Shown here: positions 38,367 through 46,331 of the stretch, in pieces | How positions within the stretch are numbered: the stretch's first letter is position 1 | Layout: each line of letters begins with the position of its first letter | Origin: JABMOV01 sp964654545 | Lineage (GTDB): Bacteria > Fidelibacterota > Marinisomatia > Marinisomatales > JABMOV01 | Direction: 5' to 3' | Length of the DNA stretch: 64,000 bases | Assembly: GCA_964654545.1 (NCBI GenBank) | Contig: CAZZIU010000014.1 | Span: forward strand, 1-64,000 | Notes under the pieces: model-generated | What the model was told of the DNA's origin: nothing | What the model saw: the letters and a program-made list of their open reading frames with translations, nothing else | The model's database searches: none | Position numbers and translations under genes: made by a program

Positions 38367-39364
38367 TGGCGTATAGAATCATAATTGCAACATTATTTCT
38401 ATCACTAGGTTTGACACAAAATCTGTTTCCGGAACTAGGTGGACAACGGGTTGGGACCTCCATATTTACATTTTTAAAAATTGGAGTTAGTGCACGAGCA
38501 TCGGGTATGAGCGACGCCGTCGTATCTTTGGATCAGGATGCCGGTTCAGTGTATTATAATCCGGGTACAATAGCACAATTTAATTCTACAGAATTTTCAG
38601 CATCGAGTATCCGTTGGCCAGCCGATATCAGATATGACTTCTGTAGTATTTCCAGCTCTATTTCCGGAAGGCATTATTTGGGTCTTAATGCTGGCATCTT
38701 GCATATGAAACCTATGCCGGAAACAACGGAATATTTGCCTGACGGAACCGGAAATTATTTTGTTTACCAGGATCATTTTATCGGTTTGACTTATGCAGCG
38801 CGGATGACGGACAGGTTTAGCTTCGGAGTAACAGCAAAGCGGGTTGAGGAAAATCTTGCCGGGAATAAGATGAGCACGGTATTGCTGGATATGGGAACCT
38901 TCTATTGGACTGGTTTTCACACATTAAAATTTTCTGCGGCACTATCAAATTTTGGATCTCAAACGAAACCGAATGGCACTTTTGCCAAACGATATCTTGA
39001 TAGATCTACTGGTGAGGAGACTGTAAATGAATCTGCTGAATTTACCGAATTTTCACCTCCAACAGTTTTTCGAGTTGGAAGTTCAATAGATTTACTGCAC
39101 GATGATCTGCAGGTGTTAACGGTAGCTCTCCAATTGAATCATCCGGTGGATAATTCAGAATCGGTTGTTATAGGGACGGAATATACGATACTAAAAATGC
39201 TCAGCTTCCGTGCCGGTTACAGGTTTAATCGTGCGGAAGATTTATCAATGGGATTCGGATTATATCTGCCGATTGATACGATGACATTGCGGGCCGATTA
39301 TTCGTATTCAAATTTTAATTATCTGTCTGACCCTACTCGATTTAGTATAGGTTTATCCTTTTAA
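38366..39364 (+). CDS. PorV/PorQ-family outer-membrane protein
   Basis: The 332-residue product overlaps the receptor stop by one base. It has a signal peptide ending GLT with Gln at +1. The N-terminus reads TFLKIGVSARASGMSDAVVSLDQDAGSVYYNPGTIA, a close fit to PorV-type proteins (small-residue helix, acidic turn, NPG/NPA motif). It ends with the strand SIGLSF. It is the most PorV-like sequence in the window together with the product at 11071. Its coupling to a TonB-dependent receptor and two lipoproteins is unusual for T9SS and may mean a specialised anchor. Confidence 0.82.
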   Translation: MAYRIIIATLFLSLGLTQNLFPELGGQRVGTSIFTFLKIGVSARASGMSDAVVSLDQDAGSVYYNPGTIAQFNSTEFSASSIRWPADIRYDFCSISSSISGRHYLGLNAGILHMKPMPETTEYLPDGTGNYFVYQDHFIGLTYAARMTDRFSFGVTAKRVEENLAGNKMSTVLLDMGTFYWTGFHTLKFSAALSNFGSQTKPNGTFAKRYLDRSTGEETVNESAEFTEFSPPTVFRVGSSIDLLHDDLQVLTVALQLNHPVDNSESVVIGTEYTILKMLSFRAGYRFNRAEDLSMGFGLYLPIDTMTLRADYSYSNFNYLSDPTRFSIGLSF

Positions 39365-40818
39365 TGCGAATTGATAAAATGGGAAAAAATCGAAAACTAG
39401 TATTGATTGCGTTTACGTTATTGGTGTATCTGGCCTGTGTGGAAAAATTTTCCCTGCCTGAAGACTTAAATACTACTGGAAATACGCTGGTAGGTGATAC
39501 TACCTATTTACCGATACATCCAGTCTGGGATGCATCCTATGGTTTAATGTCTCCAGTTGACTTGTCCATAAGCAAAGAAGGATTTGTTGTAATTGCAGAC
39601 TCAGCTGCCCACAGTATATTGGTGTTCGACCAAAGTGGCTTGCCACAGGATGGGTTTGAGGATTTAACACAATTGACTCACAATAATGGAAATTTTATAG
39701 CCCCTATTGATGTGGATACCGATACAAAAATGAATATTATGTATATTGATGAATCGGATCAGATTTATCGATGGAATCAGTATTGGAATATGGTTGGCAT
39801 TGATTCCATCGTTGTGGAAGCCACGTTTGTTGAGGCAAATTCAGGACAGACAATATCTGCTTCCTATGGAACACTGTTGTGGTTGGAATTGGTTAATAGT
39901 AGTTCATGGACAATGTCTGATATGATCTGGTCAGCTAATCCGGTATTATTGGATTCTCTGTTAAAACCACACACTTTTTACAACGATACCTCACTAATAA
40001 ATAAATCATTGGATATCCATTATGGGGATGAGAAATCAGTATTCACTGCCATTACAACAACCGATAACGATGAAAACCACCTCTTTGTGACTGATCTGGA
40101 AACCAATCGAGTCATAGAAATAGTATATGCATACAATGCCTATATCCGATTGGGGTCTGGTGAAAAAATATGGGCTCATCAGGGATTATTCCGTCGCACG
40201 GTAGTCATACCTGGGTCAGGTGCAGGTACCGCCAGTGAACCACTTGGGATTGATATTGATTATGAAAATAATATTTACTATTCCCAACGGGGAGATGTTT
40301 TCTCAGTTCATAAAATTAAGCCAAACAACACAGGTGGGAATGTTAGCTATACATCTGCTTTCCAGCTGGATCAAGACGATATTATGGATATTGGTCGCTT
40401 TATCAATCCACTGGATGTGGCCGTGGATAATTCTCAAATGATATATGTTTCCAATACGGACCAAGCAGAGATACAGGTTTTTCATTCCGATGGTAGTTTT
40501 TTTAAAAAAGCTGGTGTGAAAAATGTTTATATCGATACAAGTTATTATGTTCAAAGTGGGTTGATTGATACAGTTATTATTGATACAACCCTGCTCATTG
40601 ACGGCAATCTTGTTGACACGACATTGACACTATTTGAGTATGACAGCGTACTGGTCGATACGACGTTCACCCGGGAGGTAAAAGGTATGTTGATTGAACC
40701 AGCCGGTTTAACGGTAGATGATCGAGGAGTGCTTTACGTTTGTGATCCGCTTACATCCAGCATCTTCCGTTTCAAATTATCAAATACATTGGATGAAGAC
40801 ATTCAACCGAAGCAATAA
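39364..40818 (+). CDS. NHL-repeat beta-propeller lipoprotein
   Basis: The ATG at 39364 overlaps the previous stop by one base; an internal start at 39379 (MGKN) would give a tighter signal peptide. The 484-residue product has a lipobox VYLAC. NHL-type blades are visible: LMSPVDLSISKEGFVVIADSAAHSILVFD, APIDVDTDTKMNIMYIDES, INPLDVAVDNSQMIYVSNTDQAEIQVF and IEPAGLTVDDRGVLYVCDPLTSSIFRF. Between blades, residues about 390-430 form a low-complexity insert rich in (I/V)DT(T) steps. NHL propellers bind protein or ligand. It is probably a partner of the receptor/PorV-like pair upstream. Confidence 0.75.
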   Translation: MRIDKMGKNRKLVLIAFTLLVYLACVEKFSLPEDLNTTGNTLVGDTTYLPIHPVWDASYGLMSPVDLSISKEGFVVIADSAAHSILVFDQSGLPQDGFEDLTQLTHNNGNFIAPIDVDTDTKMNIMYIDESDQIYRWNQYWNMVGIDSIVVEATFVEANSGQTISASYGTLLWLELVNSSSWTMSDMIWSANPVLLDSLLKPHTFYNDTSLINKSLDIHYGDEKSVFTAITTTDNDENHLFVTDLETNRVIEIVYAYNAYIRLGSGEKIWAHQGLFRRTVVIPGSGAGTASEPLGIDIDYENNIYYSQRGDVFSVHKIKPNNTGGNVSYTSAFQLDQDDIMDIGRFINPLDVAVDNSQMIYVSNTDQAEIQVFHSDGSFFKKAGVKNVYIDTSYYVQSGLIDTVIIDTTLLIDGNLVDTTLTLFEYDSVLVDTTFTREVKGMLIEPAGLTVDDRGVLYVCDPLTSSIFRFKLSNTLDEDIQPKQ

Positions 40819-40824
40819 CCTAAC

Positions 40825-41778
40825 ATGATTTTCCGGTATTTTATTCTAATTATTGCATGCTTCATGATATATGCTCAGGAAAATCCTAGCTACGTTCGTT
40901 ATTTTCTAAGTGAAGAAGATTATATTCAAAATAAAATTCAAGTAAAACCGTCTGATGGCGTACCCTATCTGAAAGTTATCTACAACGACAGTGAATTGCC
41001 CATTTCTTTGTTGAAGTTGGATGCTCGCGGTAATGTCTGGGAGAAATCGATTCTTTCGTATTCCAGCGAAAAGAGTTTAGAATCCAAGTTTATATTTGAT
41101 GAGAAAGATCATCTGCAATTTATGTATATATATGCTGAAGATGAGCCATGGTCTGTGGCCTTTCGAAAACAGTTGTACGACAACAATCTAGCTCAATCCT
41201 TTTACGGGCAAACCTCAACATTTTCTTTTGCCAATGACGGCTCACTTCAACAGATAGACTTTGCAAGTGCAGATAACCAACGGTATGGTCGAATTTTATT
41301 TACCTACGACCATTTGGGACTAATCAGGGAAGAAAGCTGGTGGGATATATCCAAAAGGAGGGTCATTAAAAAATATATTTATCAAATCGATATTCAGACA
41401 AAAACAAAAAAATTATGGGAATACGGTAAATCAGGGGAAGAAATAAGCTATGTTGAACTGGAAATGGCACCCGAAGATCAATTGTATCCAAATCCACTTC
41501 CAAGAACGGGAAATATTCTTGATGAAAGTGACCTGGTTTTGCAGGAAATCATTCGATCCGGTATTATGCCACCCATTCCAGCGTACATTCCAAAATTGGA
41601 GCATGATTATATTTCATTGCAAAACGGTGAACGAATGGAGGTTGATGTGATTGAGGTGAATTCCTTTGATGTTGTGTTCAGACTAATCAATGATTCTTTA
41701 CGTTATACCATGCCTTTATCCCGAGTTAAAGAGGTGAAGAATCAATGGGGTGATCAACTGTATCCGGTGTGGAAATAG
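40825..41778 (+). CDS. Exported protein of unknown function
   Basis: The 317-residue product starts 6 bases after the NHL gene. It has a signal peptide ending CFMIYA with Gln at +1. The middle (about 60-200) alternates short strands with G/D turns (LDARGNVWEKSILSY, FDEKDHLQFMYIY, FTYDHLGLIREESWW), like YD/MORN-type hairpin repeats. A separate C-terminal segment (about 265-317) ends MPLSRVKEVKNQWGDQLYPVW, which resembles short beta-barrel or SH3-like tails. I do not recognise the family. It is likely periplasmic or surface-located. Confidence 0.6.
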   Translation: MIFRYFILIIACFMIYAQENPSYVRYFLSEEDYIQNKIQVKPSDGVPYLKVIYNDSELPISLLKLDARGNVWEKSILSYSSEKSLESKFIFDEKDHLQFMYIYAEDEPWSVAFRKQLYDNNLAQSFYGQTSTFSFANDGSLQQIDFASADNQRYGRILFTYDHLGLIREESWWDISKRRVIKKYIYQIDIQTKTKKLWEYGKSGEEISYVELEMAPEDQLYPNPLPRTGNILDESDLVLQEIIRSGIMPPIPAYIPKLEHDYISLQNGERMEVDVIEVNSFDVVFRLINDSLRYTMPLSRVKEVKNQWGDQLYPVWK

Positions 41779-41849
41779 CCAGAAGAGTCATAGCATGCAT
41801 AGCATATCTAGCAGTAAATTGATCCCACAATTCAAAATCGGATTAAAGA

Positions 41850-42617
41850 ATGAATAAAAATATCATTTTAGGTTTAGTATTTTGTGGAATGCTCATGGCA
41901 CAAGGGACAAGTTACCCACCGCCAACGACTTTGATTACAGCACCCACAGCGGGAACCCTGGTTCGAGGTAGTTTTTCTTTTGAAATGCGGGTACAAAACC
42001 ACGGTGGACTGGCCACTTCCTTAGCAGCAGGGATTACTGATCGCTTTCAATTTGGAGTGTCTTACGGCGCAAACAATTTTATTGGGGATGACAGCCTGGT
42101 ATGGTATCCTCGACCAGAAGCAAGTCTCAAATACCGTATGATTGATGAAACAATGAGTTTACCCGGTGTATCACTGGGAATTAATACACAGGGTTTTGGA
42201 CGGTATCATTCTGATAAAGATTTAAAACGGTACGATACAAAAGCCTACGGTCTTTATTTATCTGCCAGTAAAAATTGGAAATTTGTATTAGGCAATGTGG
42301 GTATTCATGGTGGAATGAATTATAATTTTACGGAAACTACCGACGGGGATAACGATCCAAACGTGTTTTTTGGCTTGGATATGGAAGTTAATCCTGAACT
42401 GGCAATGTTGGTGGAATACAACAGTGCATTCAATGAAAATGACGAAGATTTACAATCCATGTCATTAAATACCAGCGGATATTTAAATGCAGCAATACGA
42501 TGGACATTTGTAAGTCACTTGCATATTGAAATTGATTTCAACAATCTACTGTTTAATGAAGATAATGTTGATTACTTTAACCGTGAAATTAAACTCACGT
42601 ACATCGAGTATTTTTAA
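41850..42617 (+). CDS. Small outer-membrane beta-barrel protein, unknown function
   Basis: The 255-residue product has a signal peptide ending GMLMA with Gln at +1. After a Pro/Thr-rich start (SYPPPTTLITAPTAGTL), amphipathic strands such as GSFSFEMRVQN, LAAGITDRFQFGVSYG and NAAIRWTFV run to a C-terminal aromatic (YIEYF). The predicted length and strand pattern suit a 10-12 strand barrel. Similar proteins are annotated only as hypothetical outer-membrane proteins. A 71-base gap separates it from the gene before, and 12 bases including a strong ribosome-binding site separate it from the next. Confidence 0.6.
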   Translation: MNKNIILGLVFCGMLMAQGTSYPPPTTLITAPTAGTLVRGSFSFEMRVQNHGGLATSLAAGITDRFQFGVSYGANNFIGDDSLVWYPRPEASLKYRMIDETMSLPGVSLGINTQGFGRYHSDKDLKRYDTKAYGLYLSASKNWKFVLGNVGIHGGMNYNFTETTDGDNDPNVFFGLDMEVNPELAMLVEYNSAFNENDEDLQSMSLNTSGYLNAAIRWTFVSHLHIEIDFNNLLFNEDNVDYFNREIKLTYIEYF

Positions 42618-42629
42618 TAAGGAGGTAGT

Positions 42630-43166
42630 ATGAATAATGGACGTTGGATAGGATTACTTCTGGTCTTCAGTTTAACCGTTGGGTTTGCACAATTAACAGT
42701 AGGGGATATGGCACCGGACTGGGCATTCCCTGATGCAGACGGAACGATGTTTACCATGGATAATTGGCCAGGGAAGATTCTACAAATTAATTATGTAGAT
42801 CCAGACGAATCGGAATTAAATGAACCGTTTAACGACGCAGTAAAGTATGCCATTGATAGTTTAAAAATTATTGAACGTGAAACATTCAAAGGGTTTGGAA
42901 TTGTAGATTGTGCTGCAACATGGAAACCGGATTTCCTGATCAGAAAAATTGCTGGAGGTAAAGCGAAGAAGTTTGATACAACCATCTTATTTGACTACGA
43001 TGCTGTTCTCAGGAATGCATGGGGTTTAAAAGAAGATTCCTATAATATAATTATCGTCGATATGGATCGAGTTGTCCGGGCAGTTATCAAAGATAAAATC
43101 CGGGATGAAGATATTCAGAAATACATCCAGTTAATCATTGATTTACAAAACAGCTCTACCATGTAA
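42630..43166 (+). CDS. YtfJ-like periplasmic thioredoxin-fold protein
   Basis: The 178-residue product starts behind TAAGGAGGTAGT, one of the strongest ribosome-binding sites in the window. It has a signal peptide ending VGFA with Gln at +1. The order of motifs follows YtfJ: a thioredoxin-like start (MAPDWAFPDADG), FNDAVKYAIDSLKI, GIVDCAATWKPDFLIRK, FDYDAVLRNAWGL...NIIIVDMDRVVR, and a C-terminal helix. There is no CxxC or peroxidatic Cys at the usual site, so redox catalysis is doubtful. The function of YtfJ proteins is not established. Confidence 0.75.
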   Translation: MNNGRWIGLLLVFSLTVGFAQLTVGDMAPDWAFPDADGTMFTMDNWPGKILQINYVDPDESELNEPFNDAVKYAIDSLKIIERETFKGFGIVDCAATWKPDFLIRKIAGGKAKKFDTTILFDYDAVLRNAWGLKEDSYNIIIVDMDRVVRAVIKDKIRDEDIQKYIQLIIDLQNSSTM

Positions 43167-43175
43167 GCGTGTTCA

Positions 43176-43709
43176 ATGACGAAATTAATCGAGAAACGAT
43201 TAAAATCGTCTAAAATCTATTCCGGACGGTTGCTCCACGTCTATAAAGATGATGTGGAGTTGCCTTCCGGACAAACAACCGATCGGGAATATATCAAACA
43301 TCCCGGTGCCGTGGTAATTATACCAATATTACCAAATGGTGAAATTCTATTGATTAAACAATTTCGGTATCCAATGGGGATGACGATGATTGAATTACCG
43401 GCCGGAAAACTTGACCCAGGTGAGGATCACAGGCAATCTGCTGAGCGTGAACTGGAAGAAGAAACCGGTTACCGCGCTGCTACATTGATGGAGGTTACGG
43501 AAATTCATCCCTGCATAGGATATAGCGATGAAAAAATGTGGTTGTATTATGCTGAGGGCCTTACAAAGACATCCACCAATCTTGATAATGACGAATTTAT
43601 TGACCTCCTGCCAGTTCCATTGAGTAAAGCCATCAATATGGTGTGGAACGGTGAGATTACTGATGTAAAAACCATCATCGGCGTTTTATGGGCAGATCGC
43701 CTTCGTTAG
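43176..43709 (+). CDS. Nudix hydrolase, ADP-ribose pyrophosphatase type
   Basis: The 177-residue cytoplasmic protein has an exact Nudix box, G77-x5-E83-x7-REL-E-EE-T-G-Y (77-99), and the NudF-like context before it (VVIIPILPNGEILLIKQFRYP) with IELPAGKLDPGE. ADP-ribose pyrophosphatases of this class cleave ADP-ribose to AMP and ribose 5-phosphate. It starts 9 bases after the YtfJ-like gene and is the last gene of that run. The exact substrate cannot be read from the motif alone. Confidence 0.9.
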   Translation: MTKLIEKRLKSSKIYSGRLLHVYKDDVELPSGQTTDREYIKHPGAVVIIPILPNGEILLIKQFRYPMGMTMIELPAGKLDPGEDHRQSAERELEEETGYRAATLMEVTEIHPCIGYSDEKMWLYYAEGLTKTSTNLDNDEFIDLLPVPLSKAINMVWNGEITDVKTIIGVLWADRLR

Positions 43710-43775
43710 TTTGCATCCTAACGCATATTTGTAAATTCTTTAATTCAATCCACTCGGAAAAATGATTTTGTCCAG

Positions 43776-44723
43776 ATGTTGAACTCTCCGCAACACGAAT
43801 TAAAGCAATTAATAATTGATAAATCAAATGAACTTGGGTTTCAATTATGTGGCTTTACTGATATCGGGGCAATACCAGAACAACAAAAGAGATTTGAAGA
43901 CTGGATAGGCAGTGGAAAACATGCCACAATGGGATGGCTGGAAAAACGAAAAAGTGAGCGTGGGAATGTGAAACAATATTTTCCTGATGCCAAATCACTT
44001 ATTTCGTTTGGATTAAATTATTACCATGGAAATTCAGAAGAGGTTATAAACCAGAATTATAAAATTAGCAATTACGCCTGGGGACATGATTATCATCAGA
44101 TTATCAAAGATAGGCTGAAACTAATTGTACAACTTTTAATAGATACCGTTCCCGAGGCTAAATCAATAGTCTGTGTCGACACATCACCATTAATGGAAAA
44201 ATACTGGGCCCAACGTGCCGGGCTAGGCTGGCAGGGGAAACATACCAATATTATAACACGAGATTTCGGTAGTTGGATTTTTCTTGGAGAAATACTAACG
44301 AGCATTACATTTGAACCGGATGCTCCATTTGAAAATGATCTTTGTGGTTCCTGCACGGCCTGTTTGGATGCATGTCCTACCCAGGCTCTTTTACCATACA
44401 TACTCGATAGTAGAAAATGTATATCTTATCTTACAATTGAGCATCGTGGTGAAATCAATAGGCAGTTTGACGGGAGGTTGGATAATTGGATTTATGGATG
44501 CGATGTTTGTCAGGATGTTTGTCCCTGGAACACCAAATTTTCCCACCAATCCAAGGAATCGGCATTTGCTCCCCGTCATTCACTAATATCACAATCTGCA
44601 AATGCATTACATTCTATGGATGAGGAAGCGTTTTCATTGTTGTTTAAAAACAGCCCAATCAAGCGAACAAAACTGGAAGGTTTGAAGCGAAATATAAGAA
44701 AAAACGGGTTGCTGGAAGATTGA
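43776..44723 (+). CDS. queG: Epoxyqueuosine reductase QueG
   Basis: QueG reduces epoxyqueuosine to queuosine in tRNA, the last step of Q biosynthesis, using cobalamin and two [4Fe-4S] clusters. The 315-residue product has the N-terminal family motifs (GFTDIG, SLISFGLNYY, WGHDYHQIIKDRL, GLGWQGKHTNII) and two cluster motifs: C190-x2-C193-x2-C196-x3-C200P and C242-x2-C245-x3-C249P. It lacks the C-terminal HEAT extension of longer versions. It needs B12, like MetH encoded in the same window. The other queuosine genes are not here. Confidence 0.93.
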   Translation: MLNSPQHELKQLIIDKSNELGFQLCGFTDIGAIPEQQKRFEDWIGSGKHATMGWLEKRKSERGNVKQYFPDAKSLISFGLNYYHGNSEEVINQNYKISNYAWGHDYHQIIKDRLKLIVQLLIDTVPEAKSIVCVDTSPLMEKYWAQRAGLGWQGKHTNIITRDFGSWIFLGEILTSITFEPDAPFENDLCGSCTACLDACPTQALLPYILDSRKCISYLTIEHRGEINRQFDGRLDNWIYGCDVCQDVCPWNTKFSHQSKESAFAPRHSLISQSANALHSMDEEAFSLLFKNSPIKRTKLEGLKRNIRKNGLLED

Positions 44724-44786
44724 ATTATTTGCTGAATTTAAATCCGCATCCCGGTATATTTACAAACAAACGAAAAAGGAGATAAT

Positions 44787-45449
44787 ATGCCAAAAGTTGG
44801 AATTGTGTTATCTGGGTCGGGGTATTTGGATGGTGCAGAAATCCAGGAATCAGTCATTACAATGTTGACCCTTGATCGAGCTGGTGCTGAGATGGTATTT
44901 ATGGCGCCGGATGTAGATCAATTGCATGTCGTAAATCATCAGACCGGAACAGAAATGGATGGGAAATCAAGAAATGTTTTGGTGGAAGCAGCACGCATTA
45001 CCAGAGGGAATGTTCACCGTATTGAAGAAGTCAATCCAGATGATCTGGATGCGTTAATTTTCCCCGGTGGATTTGGTGTTGCAAAAAATTTATGTGACTA
45101 TGCCATGGTTGGGGCAGACTGTACGGTGAATCCGGCAGTAGAACATATAGCAAAATCTATACATGAAGCGGGTAAACCTATCGGTGTTATTTGTATTGCT
45201 CCGGCTATGATGGCACGTATTTTAGGTGATAAAGGAATTAAAACTGATTTGACCATCGGTTACGATGAGGCCACTGCCACTGATATTAATACAATGGGTG
45301 GTAACCATATTGCTTGTCCGGTTCAAGAAATGGTGATTGACAAAGAACAGAAGGTAGTTTCAACACCAGCGTATATGGAAGCCCAGCGGATTAGTGAAGC
45401 TGCGGATGGGATAGAAAAGCTGGTTCATGAAGTGTTAGCGATGGTTTAA
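44787..45449 (+). CDS. elbB: ElbB-type DJ-1/PfpI-superfamily protein
   Basis: The 220-residue product starts behind AAAAAGGAG. It has the ElbB pattern: GIVLSGSGYLDGAEIQE, FMAPDVDQLHVVNH, DDLDALIFPGGFGVAKNLCDYA, the nucleophile elbow GVICIAPAM and the VTTPAYM-like STPAYM end. ElbB (GATase1-like) is reported to be a glyoxalase and has been linked to isoprenoid metabolism. Its stop codon overlaps, by 4 bases, the stop codon of the opposite-strand gene that follows. A TATATTTA element at 44755-44762 lies shortly upstream and could be part of its promoter. Confidence 0.93.
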   Translation: MPKVGIVLSGSGYLDGAEIQESVITMLTLDRAGAEMVFMAPDVDQLHVVNHQTGTEMDGKSRNVLVEAARITRGNVHRIEEVNPDDLDALIFPGGFGVAKNLCDYAMVGADCTVNPAVEHIAKSIHEAGKPIGVICIAPAMMARILGDKGIKTDLTIGYDEATATDINTMGGNHIACPVQEMVIDKEQKVVSTPAYMEAQRISEAADGIEKLVHEVLAMV

Positions 45450-46324
45450 TATTTCACTGAAATATCAGCAGATCCTAGTCCCACACTAATATCCAGATTA
45501 ATGACCGGTAAGCCCGGTCGCCAATTTTCTGATACCCATTCGTTTTCGCTTTCCTCTATTAAGCCATAGACAGCTACAGATGAAAGAAAAGTATCATTTA
45601 CATAGAGTTTAATATTTGCTCGTTCCGGCAATATTAAATCTAAATCTCCTAATCCTACTTCAATATCAAAATCGGTATCTATTAGTTGATCTCCGCGAAA
45701 ATCCACATTTGCTGAACCAAGCCCAACGTTCAAATCAATGGAACGGGCATGGATGTTTCCAAGTCCCATAATTGATAGATCTCCTAATCCACTTTCCAGC
45801 TTAAGATTTCTACATTCAATCGGATTAAATTTATTACTGATAATATTGACGTCACTAAACCCGCATTCAACATTTAGCTTCTCGATGCGCAGACCTGAAA
45901 GGTCAATTTCTGCGGTTCCAAAACCGAAATCAAGATCCAATACTGTCGGGATGGCGGTTGGCAAGGAAAAGTCCATGACATTTTTGCTGTCAAAATCTTT
46001 CAAATCCTTAATTCGATCAATATCGAAGTGATACGAAGAATCATTCGAACTGACATCGATGGTAAGGGCTGCACTATTCCCATGTTCCAAAAGATTAACC
46101 TTGGGGGCTGTATAGATCGGATCATATTGGATTACACCGTCGATATCGTTGCGCGTTTTATTGGGGGAGAGGATCAGATCGCCGATCCCAAAATCAATTT
46201 TTGCATCCAGTTGAATGGATCCTTTGGTTGAAAAGTGATAGTGATCTCGTATACTCTGTCGAGTAGAATCACTTCCAAACGCGATGGTACACAGTAGCAA
46301 GAAGAATAATTGGAAATTTTTCAT
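45446..46324 (-). CDS. Exported toast-rack/LiaF-C-like beta-solenoid protein
   Basis: The 292-residue product starts at 46324 (MKNF), since the frame further upstream has no signal peptide before this point. After a signal peptide ending TIAFG, the C-terminal 200 residues form regular rungs with G(F/L)G(T/S/D)A(E/N)(I/V)(D/S) steps: LDFGFGTAEIDLSG, CGFSDVNIIS, SGLGDLSIMG, VGLGSANVDF, VGLGDLDLILP and VGLGSADISV. This matches the toast-rack and cell-wall-active-antibiotic-response C-domains. It is the last gene of the ECF operon, 7 bases after the bactofilin/barrel gene. The role is probably structural or sensory in the envelope. Confidence 0.7.
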   Translation of the reverse strand: MKNFQLFFLLLCTIAFGSDSTRQSIRDHYHFSTKGSIQLDAKIDFGIGDLILSPNKTRNDIDGVIQYDPIYTAPKVNLLEHGNSAALTIDVSSNDSSYHFDIDRIKDLKDFDSKNVMDFSLPTAIPTVLDLDFGFGTAEIDLSGLRIEKLNVECGFSDVNIISNKFNPIECRNLKLESGLGDLSIMGLGNIHARSIDLNVGLGSANVDFRGDQLIDTDFDIEVGLGDLDLILPERANIKLYVNDTFLSSVAVYGLIEESENEWVSENWRPGLPVINLDISVGLGSADISVKY

Positions 46325-46331
46325 ATCAACC

